Source: CAIMWS01 sp964409245 (GTDB lineage Bacteria > Verrucomicrobiota > Verrucomicrobiia > Limisphaerales > UBA1319). Taken from it: a DNA stretch of 64,000 nt. Both the position numbers and the translations under genes were made by a program. Positions 24,131-33,700 of this stretch are shown here, piece after piece (positions within the stretch are counted from its first letter, which is position 1; every line of letters starts with the position of its first letter). The notes beneath the pieces were generated by a model. It ran no database searches, had not been told where the DNA came from, and saw only the letters and a program-made list of their open reading frames with translations. The stretch covers positions 124,001 through 188,000 of the forward strand of contig CAYPCQ010000001.1 in assembly GCA_964409245.1 (NCBI GenBank), in the 5' to 3' direction.

Positions 24131-24895
24131 ATGGTCCAGTTCACGAATAATAATGCAACCCGCCTCGAAACCAGGGCGAAAGGCGGGTATTCCCGGCCCG
24201 CTGCGGGGCGGTTGGGCCACCACCGGGCGCGCCGCTGCCTGGCGTGGATGTTCCTGCTGGGCGCCGGTGGCCTGCTGGCCGGGTTGGCCGCCTGCCCCCT
24301 CCTGCTCATGTCCCGGATTCAGCGGGAATCCGGGTTGATGGCCACCAACCGGCTCGCCGAGCTGGCCGCTTGCGCCACCGTGCAAGGCCAGCTCAAGGAG
24401 GAATTCCTGCAGGCCCTCCAGGCGGCCAGTGCGGATGCTCCCGCCGCCCGGGAGCCACACCAGCGGCTGGCGGAAAAATTGGACGCCACCGTGGCCATGG
24501 AGCTGCAGCAGTTGATGGGCAGCTTGAGCGATCCGGCGCTTCGCCGCCAGGACCGCGATCTTTGGGGCCGTTTCCGTGCTTATTCCCTCCAACAGCGGCA
24601 ATTATTCGATTTGCTTGGCCGGAATCGCACCGCGGAGTCCCTCGCCTTGGCCCACGGACCGCTGCTGGGCCAGCACACGGCCCTGGCGGGCCAACTCGAA
24701 CAGATCATGGCCGGAATCTCCCTCCACATCCGGGACCAGAGCGCCCGCATCCGGCATTGGAGTGGCTTATCCCAAATAATGCAGGCCGCGCTCACCGTGG
24801 TGTGCCTCAGTTCCGGTTTGCTGGCCGCCCTGTTCGTATTCCTCGCCTTCCTGCAGGCGGGCAGGCGGCCAGCTGAAACCTCCCGCGCGGGCTGA
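24131..24895 (+). CDS. Two-TM protein with periplasmic four-helix-like domain
   Basis: A 254-residue protein: short basic cytoplasmic N-terminus, TM helix about 37-59, a ~150-residue Gln/Leu/Ala-rich helical extracytoplasmic domain, TM helix about 219-243 and a very short tail. This is the architecture of the four-helix-bundle sensor region of chemoreceptors and kinases (4HB_MCP-like), but no HAMP, methyl-accepting or kinase output follows. It may interact with a separate membrane partner or be a truncated sensor. No motif fixes the function. It stands alone between radC (divergent) and the HTH-MBL gene (90 bp downstream, same strand). Confidence 0.6.
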   Translation: MVQFTNNNATRLETRAKGGYSRPAAGRLGHHRARRCLAWMFLLGAGGLLAGLAACPLLLMSRIQRESGLMATNRLAELAACATVQGQLKEEFLQALQAASADAPAAREPHQRLAEKLDATVAMELQQLMGSLSDPALRRQDRDLWGRFRAYSLQQRQLFDLLGRNRTAESLALAHGPLLGQHTALAGQLEQIMAGISLHIRDQSARIRHWSGLSQIMQAALTVVCLSSGLLAALFVFLAFLQAGRRPAETSRAG

Positions 24896-24984
24896 TTCCC
24901 CGCCGGGAACGTGTCGGCGGAACCCCTTTCGCTCCCAGGTCCATCCGCGGGAGGTCTGTCATGGACAATTGAGCGGGGGGCGTT

Positions 24985-25821
24985 ATGATCGGTGCCATGA
25001 TCTTGGAAGACCATCTTGGCGATATCATTGGCAAGAGCCGGCAGGCCCTGAAGCTCTCGCCGGAAACCGTGGCGCGGATAGCGGGCATTTCCGTGATGGA
25101 CCTGGCGTCGTTGGAGACCTCCGGCCAGTTCAACAAGCGCCCGGATTTTTTGGCGCTCGGGGATTGCCTCGAACTCGACGGCCGCAAGCTGGCCGCGCTG
25201 GCGGAGGGCTGGCAGCCCGCTCCCGTGGATCTTTCCCTGTGGCGCGAGCTGCGGCAGATTGCCACCATCCAATCCGGTTACGCCGTGAACAGTTACCTGG
25301 TCTGGGACGAGGTGTCCCGGGAAGCCGCCCTGTTCGACACCGGCTGGGAGATCGCGCCCGTGTTATCCCTGGTGGCGGAAAACCGGCTCGAATTGAAACA
25401 CCTGTTCATCACCCACTCCCACGATGACCATAACGGCGGGATCAACGCCCTCCGGGAAAAATCCCCCAAAATCCGCATCCACACCGGATCCCGGCAGTCG
25501 CCCGTCGAGCAGCGCAACCGCGCCAACGATTTCATCCACCTCGGCAGCCTGCGGATCACCCACCGCGAAACCCCCGGCCATAGCGAGGATGGGGTCACCT
25601 ATATCGTCGGCAACTTCCCGGAGGACGCCCCCCATGTGGCCATTGTGGGCGACGCCCTCTTTGCCGGCTCCATCGGGCGCGGCTTCCAGTCCTTTGACCT
25701 CCTGCGCCAGAAAGTGCGGGAGCAGATCCTCAGCCTGCCCCCGGCCACCCTGGTCTGCCCCGGCCACGGCCCTTTGACCACCGTGGCCCAGGAACTGGCC
25801 CATAATCCATTCTTCAAATAG
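24985..25821 (+). CDS. HTH-domain / metallo-beta-lactamase-fold hydrolase fusion
   Basis: A 278-residue protein. Residues about 10-75 look like a Cro/C1-type helix-turn-helix ('SRQALKLSPETVARIAGIS', then 'LASLETSGQ'). Residues about 95-278 are a glyoxalase II-like metallo-beta-lactamase fold. It carries H144-x-H146-x-D148-H149 ('THSHDDHNGG'), a third-ligand His in 'ETPGHSEDG', a bridging Asp in 'IVGDALFAGS' and a final His in 'CPGHGPL', so the dinuclear metal site looks complete. It is probably a thioester or phosphodiester hydrolase whose activity or expression is linked to DNA binding; the substrate is unknown. An alternative start is ATG 24997. It is followed 58 bp later by glgB on the same strand. 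Confidence 0.82.
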   Translation: MIGAMILEDHLGDIIGKSRQALKLSPETVARIAGISVMDLASLETSGQFNKRPDFLALGDCLELDGRKLAALAEGWQPAPVDLSLWRELRQIATIQSGYAVNSYLVWDEVSREAALFDTGWEIAPVLSLVAENRLELKHLFITHSHDDHNGGINALREKSPKIRIHTGSRQSPVEQRNRANDFIHLGSLRITHRETPGHSEDGVTYIVGNFPEDAPHVAIVGDALFAGSIGRGFQSFDLLRQKVREQILSLPPATLVCPGHGPLTTVAQELAHNPFFK

Positions 25822-25879
25822 CCCAGGCTCCCACACTGGCCCATGGCAAACCTCAGAACCCGGCATCTTCCCCAGCGAT

Positions 25880-27814
25880 ATGAAACGTGATTCGAATTCC
25901 CCGGCTTACGACTTCAGCCTTTTAACCGAGGATGATCTGCATCTTTTCAACGAGGGTTCTCATTTCCGCATCTACGAAAAACTGGGGGCCCACCCGGCCA
26001 CCCGGGAAGGCGTGCCCGGGGTTTACTTCGCGGTTTGGGCCCCCAACGCCCGCCAGGTGTCCGTGATGGGCGCTTTCAACAAATGGCATAAAACCACCCT
26101 CCAGCTCCACCCGCGCGGCGCTTCCGGCATTTGGGAGGGATTTGTCCCCCAGGTCAAACCCGGGGACACCTATAAATACCACATCGTCTCCCGTTTCCAC
26201 GGCTACCGGGTGGACAAGGCCGATCCGGTGGGTTTCCGGCATGAAAACCCGCCCGAAACCGCGTCGGTCGTCTGGGGTCTGGACTACCAATGGAACGACC
26301 AGCCATGGATGCAGAAGCGCCACCTGCACAATAAGCTGGGCGCCCCCAAATCCATCTACGAAGTCCATCTCGGTTCCTGGATGCGGGTGGCCGAAGACCG
26401 TTTCCGCTCGCTGCATTACCACGAGATCGCCCCCAAGCTGGCCGCCTACGTCAAGGATCTCGGCTACACCCACGTCGAATTCCTGCCCGTCATGGAGCAT
26501 CCTTTCTTCGGCTCCTGGGGCTACCAGACCACCGGCTTTTTTGCCCCCTCCTCCCGCTACGGGTCGCCCCAGGATTTCATGCACCTGGTGAACACCCTCC
26601 ACCAGCATGGCATCGGCGTGATCCTGGACTGGGTGCCCTCCCATTTCCCGGGGGACGAACACGGCCTGGCCTTTTTTGACGGCACCCACCTTTTCGAGCA
26701 CCAGGACCGCCGCCAGGGCTACCACCCGGATTGGAACAGCTTTATTTTCAATTACGGCCGCCACGAGGTGGTCAGCTTCATCATCAGCAGCGCCATGTTC
26801 TGGCTGGACAAATTCCACATCGATGGCCTGCGCGTGGACGCCGTGGCCTCCATGCTCTACCTCGATTATTCCCGGCGGCAGGGCGAGTGGGTGCCCAACC
26901 CCTACGGCGGCAAGGAAAACCTCGACGCCATCGCCTTCCTCCGCCGCTTCAACGAAGCCGTTTACCAGGAGTTCCCCGATGTCCAGACCGTCGCGGAGGA
27001 ATCCACCGCCTGGCCCATGGTTTCCCGGCCCCTGTATGTGGGCGGCCTCGGTTTCGGCCTCAAATGGGACATGGGCTGGATGCACGACGTCCTCAGCTAT
27101 TTATCCCGCGACTCCGTCCACCGGAAATACCATCACCACGAGCTCACCTTCCGCGGCCTCTACGCTTTCACCGAGAATTACGTCCTGCCCCTGTCCCATG
27201 ACGAGGTCGTCTATGGCAAAGGCTCCCTGATCGGCAAAATGCCGGGCGACGACTGGCAAAAGTTCGCCAACCTGCGCCTGCTCCTGGGCATGATGTTCGG
27301 CCAGCCGGGCAAAAAACTGCTCTTCATGGGCGGCGAGTTCGGCCAGTGGCGCGAATGGAACCACGACTCCAGCCTGGATTGGAACCTGCTCCAATACCCC
27401 ATGCATGCCAGCCTCCAGAAATGGGTGCGCGACCTGAACCACATTTACGCCGCCCAGCCCGCCCTGTATGAGCTGGACCATTCGCCCGAAGGCTTTTATT
27501 GGGTCGATTGCAGCGACGCCGAGGAAAGCACCATCTGCTGGGTCCGCAAGGGCAAGTCCATCGAGGACCAGATCCTGGTGGTCTGCAACTGCACCCCGGT
27601 TCCGCGCCCGAACCGGCGCGTGGGCGTCCCCTGCGGCGGGTTCTGGGCGGAAATCCTCAACAGCGACGCCGCGGTTTACGGAGGCAGCGGCATGGGCAAC
27701 ATGGGGGGCGTGCAGGCCGAAACCTGGGGCTGGCACGGCCAGCCCAACTGCCTGACCATCACGCTGCCCCCGCTGGCCGCCGTGTTCTTCAAATACCAGC
27801 CCGCCAAGGTGTGA
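25880..27814 (+). CDS. glgB: 1,4-alpha-glucan branching enzyme
   Basis: A 644-residue GH13 branching enzyme that introduces alpha-1,6 branches in glycogen. The N-terminal CBM48 ('YFAVWAPNARQVSVMGAFNKW') leads into the catalytic barrel. Conserved regions seen are 'LDWVPSHFP', the nucleophile Asp in 'DGLRVDAVASMLYLDYSR', the acid/base Glu in 'TVAEESTAWP' and 'LPLSHDEVVYGKGSL'. A C-terminal all-beta domain ends 'LPPLAAVFFKYQP'. It lacks the extra N1 domain of E. coli GlgB, as many bacterial forms do. No other glycogen genes are nearby. The stop is 46 bp from the convergent GDPD-glycosidase gene. Confidence 0.95.
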   Translation: MKRDSNSPAYDFSLLTEDDLHLFNEGSHFRIYEKLGAHPATREGVPGVYFAVWAPNARQVSVMGAFNKWHKTTLQLHPRGASGIWEGFVPQVKPGDTYKYHIVSRFHGYRVDKADPVGFRHENPPETASVVWGLDYQWNDQPWMQKRHLHNKLGAPKSIYEVHLGSWMRVAEDRFRSLHYHEIAPKLAAYVKDLGYTHVEFLPVMEHPFFGSWGYQTTGFFAPSSRYGSPQDFMHLVNTLHQHGIGVILDWVPSHFPGDEHGLAFFDGTHLFEHQDRRQGYHPDWNSFIFNYGRHEVVSFIISSAMFWLDKFHIDGLRVDAVASMLYLDYSRRQGEWVPNPYGGKENLDAIAFLRRFNEAVYQEFPDVQTVAEESTAWPMVSRPLYVGGLGFGLKWDMGWMHDVLSYLSRDSVHRKYHHHELTFRGLYAFTENYVLPLSHDEVVYGKGSLIGKMPGDDWQKFANLRLLLGMMFGQPGKKLLFMGGEFGQWREWNHDSSLDWNLLQYPMHASLQKWVRDLNHIYAAQPALYELDHSPEGFYWVDCSDAEESTICWVRKGKSIEDQILVVCNCTPVPRPNRRVGVPCGGFWAEILNSDAAVYGGSGMGNMGGVQAETWGWHGQPNCLTITLPPLAAVFFKYQPAKV

Positions 27815-27860
27815 CCGGGCGCGGGCACCCTGTTTGCGTTCCCGGCTGATCCCCGGGAAA

Positions 27861-30680
27861 TTATGGCGCCCGCACCAAAAAGCGCGCGCCCAAGGCCGGG
27901 CGCCCGGCGGACGCAAAATCCCCCCGCCAGGTGAGCCAGCCATCCCGGATTTCCGCACCGGGAGCCACCTGGAGTTCAGCCTCAAATTGCTGGCGCGCCA
28001 TCGGCTCCAGGCTGGCCACCCATTGCCCCGGAGTGAGGGTCCAGCCAACGGGCAGATCCCCTGCGCGCACCGTCCCCTCAACCCTGGCTGGACCGAAATT
28101 ATAAGCGCATAAGGATAGCTTGACAGGCTCCGCCGCCGCCACGCGATAACCGTAGCTTTCCGACCACGGCCGGTCTTCCAGCCGGATTTTCCGCGCGCGG
28201 GGCAGCACCAGTTGCAGCACCACCGGGGAGGCCTCCACCTCCGGCCGGAACACCGGATGCAGGGGCGGCTCCAGCGGCAGGCGGAGCGCCTGCCCGGGCG
28301 GCAGCAGGATGAACACCGGGCGGGACAAACCACCGGCCAGCCCGCCTGGCTGCGCCCGGCCGAGGCAATCGTAAACCGTCTGCACCTGCAGCTCCGCCGG
28401 CAGCTGGAAGGGGACGCTGATCTGGCCGCGCTCCGGCCAATCGGCTTCCCGCTCGGCCCACGCCACCAGCACATCCTGCTCCTGGCCGTCCGGCCAGGCG
28501 CGGAAAGCGGCCAGGAAGGCGTCCTGGGCCGGCCGCCAAAGCCCCAAGGGGCGGGCCCCCGCCAGCAACCTCCCCACCGCCGCCAGCGCCGGGTAAGCCG
28601 GGCGGGGGGTGAAATCCTGCCGCAGCAATCCGAACTGCACCCCGTTGGGCTCATGGTAGTGGCCGAGGATGAAATGGAAATGCCGGCTGGCGCCCGCCTG
28701 CAGGCTCAGCGCGTAGGATTCCGCCATGAACCACGCCTTCAGCCGTTCGTCCCGCGGGGCCAGGTCATACCAGGGCGGCTGGTTCTGGTGCTTCGCGCCG
28801 CGGTCGCTTTCGGTGATCCAGATCGGCCGGCCCCCGGCGGCGAGCCGGGCTGGCCCCCACAAGCCGGCGTAGCCATGGGGCCAGTCATAAGTGTGGATGT
28901 TGTAGGTGTCGAAATACGGCCAGGCCTCGTTGAGCGCCACGCCCCGGGCCTGCTGCCCGGAGGGCACCGCCGCCAGGGCGTTCCAGCCCACCACCAGGCG
29001 GCCCGGGCTTTGCTTGAATCCGAGCCAGGCAGCCTTCTGCCAGGAACACATTTCATCCATCGTGTGCCCGCCGAAAGAGGCCACGTTGGCTTCGTTCCAC
29101 GGCTCCCAGGCCTGCACCGTTCCCGCATAGCGCCGCCCCATTTCCCGGGCGAATCCGAAAACATGGCGCAAATCCCGGGCGAAATGGCCGCCCGGCTCCC
29201 CGGGTTCCCGGGCCCAGGGGGGCGTGTCGTGGAACACCTGCAACACCTCCAGCCCGGCCTGGTTTTGCGCGGCCGCGGCGCGGTCATACAGCGTGTTCGT
29301 GGCGAACCGCCCGGCCGCGGGCTGCGCCGCTCCCCAGCGCAGCCGGTCGCGCACCCCGTTCACTCCCGCCAGCGCCGCCAGGCTGGCCAGCGTGGACTGC
29401 TCCCGCTCATCTTTGGCGAACCACGAGGTGGCCGAGTCCACGCAGATCGGCGAATCCGCCGGCACAGCGGCTTTCAGCCGCGCCAGCACCGCCGCCGTGG
29501 TCCAGCCAGCCGGCTTCCCATCCGCCTGTTTGAAGTCGATCCGGTACCAGCCGATCCCCGGATGGCCCAGCGGCAGCTCCCCCCGGGGCGAACCCGCCAT
29601 CACCCGGCCGGACGCCACCGTTTTCCCTTCGAAATTGGTGGCCACCCAATCCAGGGCGCCCTCCGGCAATTCGGCTGGCAGCGCCACCTTCACCATTTCC
29701 CCCTCCAGGTAAATATTCCCCGGATGCCCCGCCAGCGCCGCCGGAATGGTGCGCACCACGGGCGGGCTGCCGGCACTCCGCCCCCGCGGGTAAAGCCCCT
29801 GGCGGATCAAGGCGGGATTATCGCTGATGATCCCATCCACCCCCAGCTGGATCAGCTCCCGGGCCAGCGCCGGATCGTTGATCGTGTAAACCCACACCCG
29901 GCATCCCCGCGCATGGGCCAGGGCCACGCTCCCGGCCGTCACCTGCCGGTTCCACACAATCAGCTGCGCGCCCAAGCCGCCAATTTCCGCGATGAAAGCG
30001 GCCGACAAAACTTTCTCCGCCGCCTCCAGCTTCCGCCCATCCTTCGCCGCGGGCGGCCCCAAAGCGCCGAGCACCAGGCCCGGCTCCAGTTCATGGCATT
30101 GCTTCACGAAGGCCCAGTCGAAGGATTGCACCACCACCCGGTCCACCACCTGGCGTGCCCGCAGGCAGCCCAGCAGCACCGCCGCCTCCCCCCCTTTGCG
30201 CTCGATGAGCGTCACCGATCCCTGCTGAATCACCGCCAGCGCCTCCTCCAGCCGGGACAGCCGCACTCCGGCGAAGGCCGGTTTGAACCAGGCCCCCGCA
30301 TCCAGTTCCGCCAGCTCAGCCATGGTTTTGCTCGAAACCGCCAGCTGGCTGCCCCCCCAGCGCCGGACCGCATCAGTCGTGCGGTCCAAAGTGCCATCGT
30401 GGATCACCGCCAGCTGCCCGTCCTTGGTTTGATGAAAATCCAGCTCCACCAGATCGGCTCCGGCGGCCAGGGCCATGCGGAACGACGGCAGGGTATTCTC
30501 CGGCGCCTCCTGGCAAAAGCCGCGGTGGCCGATCACCAGCGGCCGCGCCTGGCCCACCAGCTCCCGCGCCGCGCTGCCGCCGGGCGCGGGTTCCCCGGCT
30601 CCTCCCCGGGCTGCTTCAAGGTTCCCAAACATGCCCACCCACAGGTTCACCAATATGACCGCCAGACTGCTTCGTATCAT
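27861..30680 (-). CDS. Secreted fusion: glycerophosphodiester phosphodiesterase + clan GH-A-like glycosidase
   Basis: A 939-residue protein with a signal peptide (about 1-24). Residues about 45-300 are a GDPD domain: 'VIGHRGFCQEAPENTLPSF' (H52, E61), 'VELDFHQTKDG' (E79, D81) and 'VIHDGTLDRTT' (H94), all family catalytic or metal residues, ending 'GVDGIISDNP'. After a beta-rich linker (about 315-390), residues about 400-740 look like a clan GH-A (beta/alpha)8 glycosidase. A putative acid/base E530 lies in 'WEPWNEANV' and a nucleophile E624 in 'WITESDRG', about 94 residues apart as usual for GH-A. A beta-rich C-terminus follows. The specific GH family (5/39/other) is uncertain. It could cleave glycerol-phosphate-decorated glycans or teichoic-acid-like polymers; this is inference from the fusion. 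It lies downstream of the GH2 pair, same strand. Confidence 0.8.
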   Translation of the reverse strand: MIRSSLAVILVNLWVGMFGNLEAARGGAGEPAPGGSAARELVGQARPLVIGHRGFCQEAPENTLPSFRMALAAGADLVELDFHQTKDGQLAVIHDGTLDRTTDAVRRWGGSQLAVSSKTMAELAELDAGAWFKPAFAGVRLSRLEEALAVIQQGSVTLIERKGGEAAVLLGCLRARQVVDRVVVQSFDWAFVKQCHELEPGLVLGALGPPAAKDGRKLEAAEKVLSAAFIAEIGGLGAQLIVWNRQVTAGSVALAHARGCRVWVYTINDPALARELIQLGVDGIISDNPALIRQGLYPRGRSAGSPPVVRTIPAALAGHPGNIYLEGEMVKVALPAELPEGALDWVATNFEGKTVASGRVMAGSPRGELPLGHPGIGWYRIDFKQADGKPAGWTTAAVLARLKAAVPADSPICVDSATSWFAKDEREQSTLASLAALAGVNGVRDRLRWGAAQPAAGRFATNTLYDRAAAAQNQAGLEVLQVFHDTPPWAREPGEPGGHFARDLRHVFGFAREMGRRYAGTVQAWEPWNEANVASFGGHTMDEMCSWQKAAWLGFKQSPGRLVVGWNALAAVPSGQQARGVALNEAWPYFDTYNIHTYDWPHGYAGLWGPARLAAGGRPIWITESDRGAKHQNQPPWYDLAPRDERLKAWFMAESYALSLQAGASRHFHFILGHYHEPNGVQFGLLRQDFTPRPAYPALAAVGRLLAGARPLGLWRPAQDAFLAAFRAWPDGQEQDVLVAWAEREADWPERGQISVPFQLPAELQVQTVYDCLGRAQPGGLAGGLSRPVFILLPPGQALRLPLEPPLHPVFRPEVEASPVVLQLVLPRARKIRLEDRPWSESYGYRVAAAEPVKLSLCAYNFGPARVEGTVRAGDLPVGWTLTPGQWVASLEPMARQQFEAELQVAPGAEIRDGWLTWRGDFASAGRPALGARFLVRAP

Positions 30681-30785
30681 GAGCCGCAGATTGCCTCAAA
30701 CCCACGCGCCTGAACAGGCCGAAGTAATCCCGCCTTTCCCAGGCTCCCCGCGCCTGGCCCCCGCGCCATTGCCCATGCCGCAAAA

Positions 30786-33700
30786 TCAACGCGACCGTGG
30801 AACCTGAGCATCTCCCTGGCTGGAGCTGACCAGATCCAGCGCGTCCCAGGACCACCAGCCTTCGCCTTTGACACGGACTTCCAAGATGTTCTTTCCTGGC
30901 CGCAAATCTTTCGCCGGAATCGAAAACTCCAGCGTGGCCGGGAACGCCAAATGGGCCGGATCGATGCGCTGAATCCCCAAGCCCAACGGAAGTGATCCTG
31001 CCATCGGCTGGCCGTTGATCGTCACCACCACCTTGGCTGGCGTTTTCTCCGATTGGTCGGCCGTGTGAATTCGCAGGCGGGCCGGGCGCTCAGCCTGCGC
31101 CTGGCTCACTGTAAACTCGAAGCACAGGACCCCCTTCCCATCGGCTAGATACCACACCTGGGCCGGGTCGGGACGCGGCCCCTTGGCGTGAGTGAGGGCA
31201 GCTCCGGTGGCTGCACCTGGATTGGAGCAGCCCGCGAATTCACGGCACATCGCGTCCCGCCGCCCCAGCGCGAGCAGCACGCCTGGTCCAGGCTCGATCA
31301 CACGCTCGTCCACGTTCCAGGCGCCGATCCGCCAACCCGTTTGCGCCAGGCTTAATCCGCCTTTCGGCTGGCGGGGCGCCCGGATCGTTATGGTTCGTGA
31401 TTCCCCCGGAGGGATGAAGCAATGGTTGCCTTCGATGAACAGGTCGGTCCGATACTCGATCAGCGAATGCGGTTCACAGAAAAGTGCCGTCATCGAACCG
31501 CGGTTCATCGCTACCAACTCCAGGATCTCCTGATCGCCTTCGAGGTGCGCCGGCCGCGCCTTCGCTTCCAGAGTCGTTCGGGTGACAGGCCGGGGGGCGA
31601 GTCCGCCGCCAAAGGTGATCTGCGGGAATCCCCCTTCGGCATGGGCGGCGGGCGCATAAACCTCAAACTCGTCCAGGCAGACCGCCGCCGGATTGACCGT
31701 CGCCCGCACCCATTTCGCCTGTACCGGCGCCACCTCGACCTGCATGGTCTCCGCCGGCCGGCAGCCTGGCAAGGAGGAGAGGCCTTGACGTTCGAAGATC
31801 GGCTGCCATCGCGTGCCATCGACGGAGATTTCGAGTTTCAGTGAGTCCAGCCCACGGTCAGCGAAGGCGCCGGTGCGATCGCGGCCCAGCCGAAAGCGGC
31901 CAATGGAATAGACCTTGGCCATCTCGATGGTGAGCGCAGCACCCGCCACCCCGCCAATCCAACTGTTGGAATTCCCGTAGCGGCCGTCGTTGAGTCCCTT
32001 GGCACGATGCATTTCGAATCCGGGCAATTCCGCGGTTGCGGCCGCCGGAGCGGCGCCGTTGCCCACCCACGCCAGGTTCAGTGGGCTGCGCGGATCTGGC
32101 GCCCTCACGGCGGTGTCCTGCGTATCGTTTAGATCCGGGAGTCCGCTGCGCAGCAGACCGGAGAATGGGCCTTGCACCGAAGCGGCGCCGAACAGGTGCA
32201 GGCGCTCCACCAACGGCCCGCCGCGGGCGTCGCTCAAACCCAGTTCCACAAATACCGGTCCCAGTGCGGTCTCAGGTGGCGGGCGCAACGTGAGGGTTTC
32301 CAGCCGCCTTACGCCCTGCGGCTCGATCGAATCCACAACCCCCTGGCCCTGCGCAAACACGGTGCCGCGCCGGTCGCGGGCCTTCCAATGCCAGCGGAGC
32401 TGGCGCGCGGTGGCCGGCGCATCGCTGGCCAGGAATAGCTGGGCCGGAATACCTTGGGCCGGATCATAGAGCAGCGAAGGATATTTCAGGCTCAGGCTCA
32501 ACGGCGCCAGCGCTTGTTGGGCAAAATAGTAGTTCATCAATGGCCGGCCGTCGTAGTCCACCATATAGCTGCCAGCACCATTGGGCCATGGCTCGTTATA
32601 GTTCCATGACATAAAGCCTCCGCCCAGCGCCGGCCCCTTGCGGCGCAAGGCATCCATGGCATAGCGCAGGCCTTCGGCGCCGAGGAATTGGCCCGCCGGA
32701 ATGAGTTGCTCCAAGCCTGCCAAGGGGCCAAACAGCCGCTCGGTGATTTCCTTGTGCAGCCAGTTCTCCTTGAACACCGCCCCCCAAAAGACATTCTTGC
32801 GGATGAGGACCGGATCGTCGTAGTTGGTCAGCGGCCATTGGGATGCGGGAGGGATGGTTCGCTGCCATACTTCCCAGTTCGCCGGGGAGTGCGTGCCGAA
32901 TTCGCTGATGCGCATCTCGACGCTCGTGTCATACCGCTGATACAAGTTCCGGTTTCCGGCCCCGAGCCAGGAGAGCCAGGGCGCAGGTTCGGTGTGATAG
33001 ACGTAGGTGTAGCTGCCGTGTGATCCGGAGCCTTGGGCCGGCTCGGTCGCGCGGAAGATGCGCCCGTCCTCGTGGCGCACCACCCGCTCCAGGAACTGCA
33101 ATGCCGGATGCTGGTCGCCGTTCTTCCAGGGCATCTCGTTGCCACCGGACCACTCGACGAGGCTCGGGTGGTTGCGCACCTGCCTGACGATGTTGATCGC
33201 AGTCGTTTGGAGATTGGAAAGCATCACCTCATTGGTCTCCGGCAAATTGTTGGCCAGCGGGAACTCTTGCAGGAGCATGATCCCCAACTCGTCGGCCCGA
33301 TCATACATGATCTCCGAAAGAATGACTCCACCGCCCCACAGCCGCAGACAATTGATTCCGGCAGCATGGGCCAGTTCTAGCAGCCGCGGCCCGCGCGCAT
33401 TCAAACGCCCGAACAGGCTGTCCGGCGGGAGCAGGTTCGAACCCATCTGGCGCACCGGACGCCCATTGACGACCAGCTTCAATGGATTGATGAAATCGGC
33501 CGGCGTGCCTGGCGTTTGTTCCCAGCGAATCTCCCGCATCCCAAATCGAGTCGCGCGCTGATCCGAAACGATGGCCGGCGAACCATCGATATTGCCGGCC
33601 AGGGCCAAGGTTGATTCCAGCTCATAAAGCGGTTGCCCCCCCTGCCCATTGGGCCACCACAAATCAGGATTCGCGACCGCCAGCTCGGTATGGATTTCGT

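Noticed and set aside
28212..30713. An 833-codon open frame on the plus strand opposite the GDPD-glycosidase gene (and similar long antisense frames at 3068-5164, 7551-10748 and 11671-13734).
   Set aside because: Translations are Pro/Arg/Gln/His-rich with no family blocks, while the opposite strand encodes proteins with full domain sets. They are mirror frames expected in GC-rich DNA.
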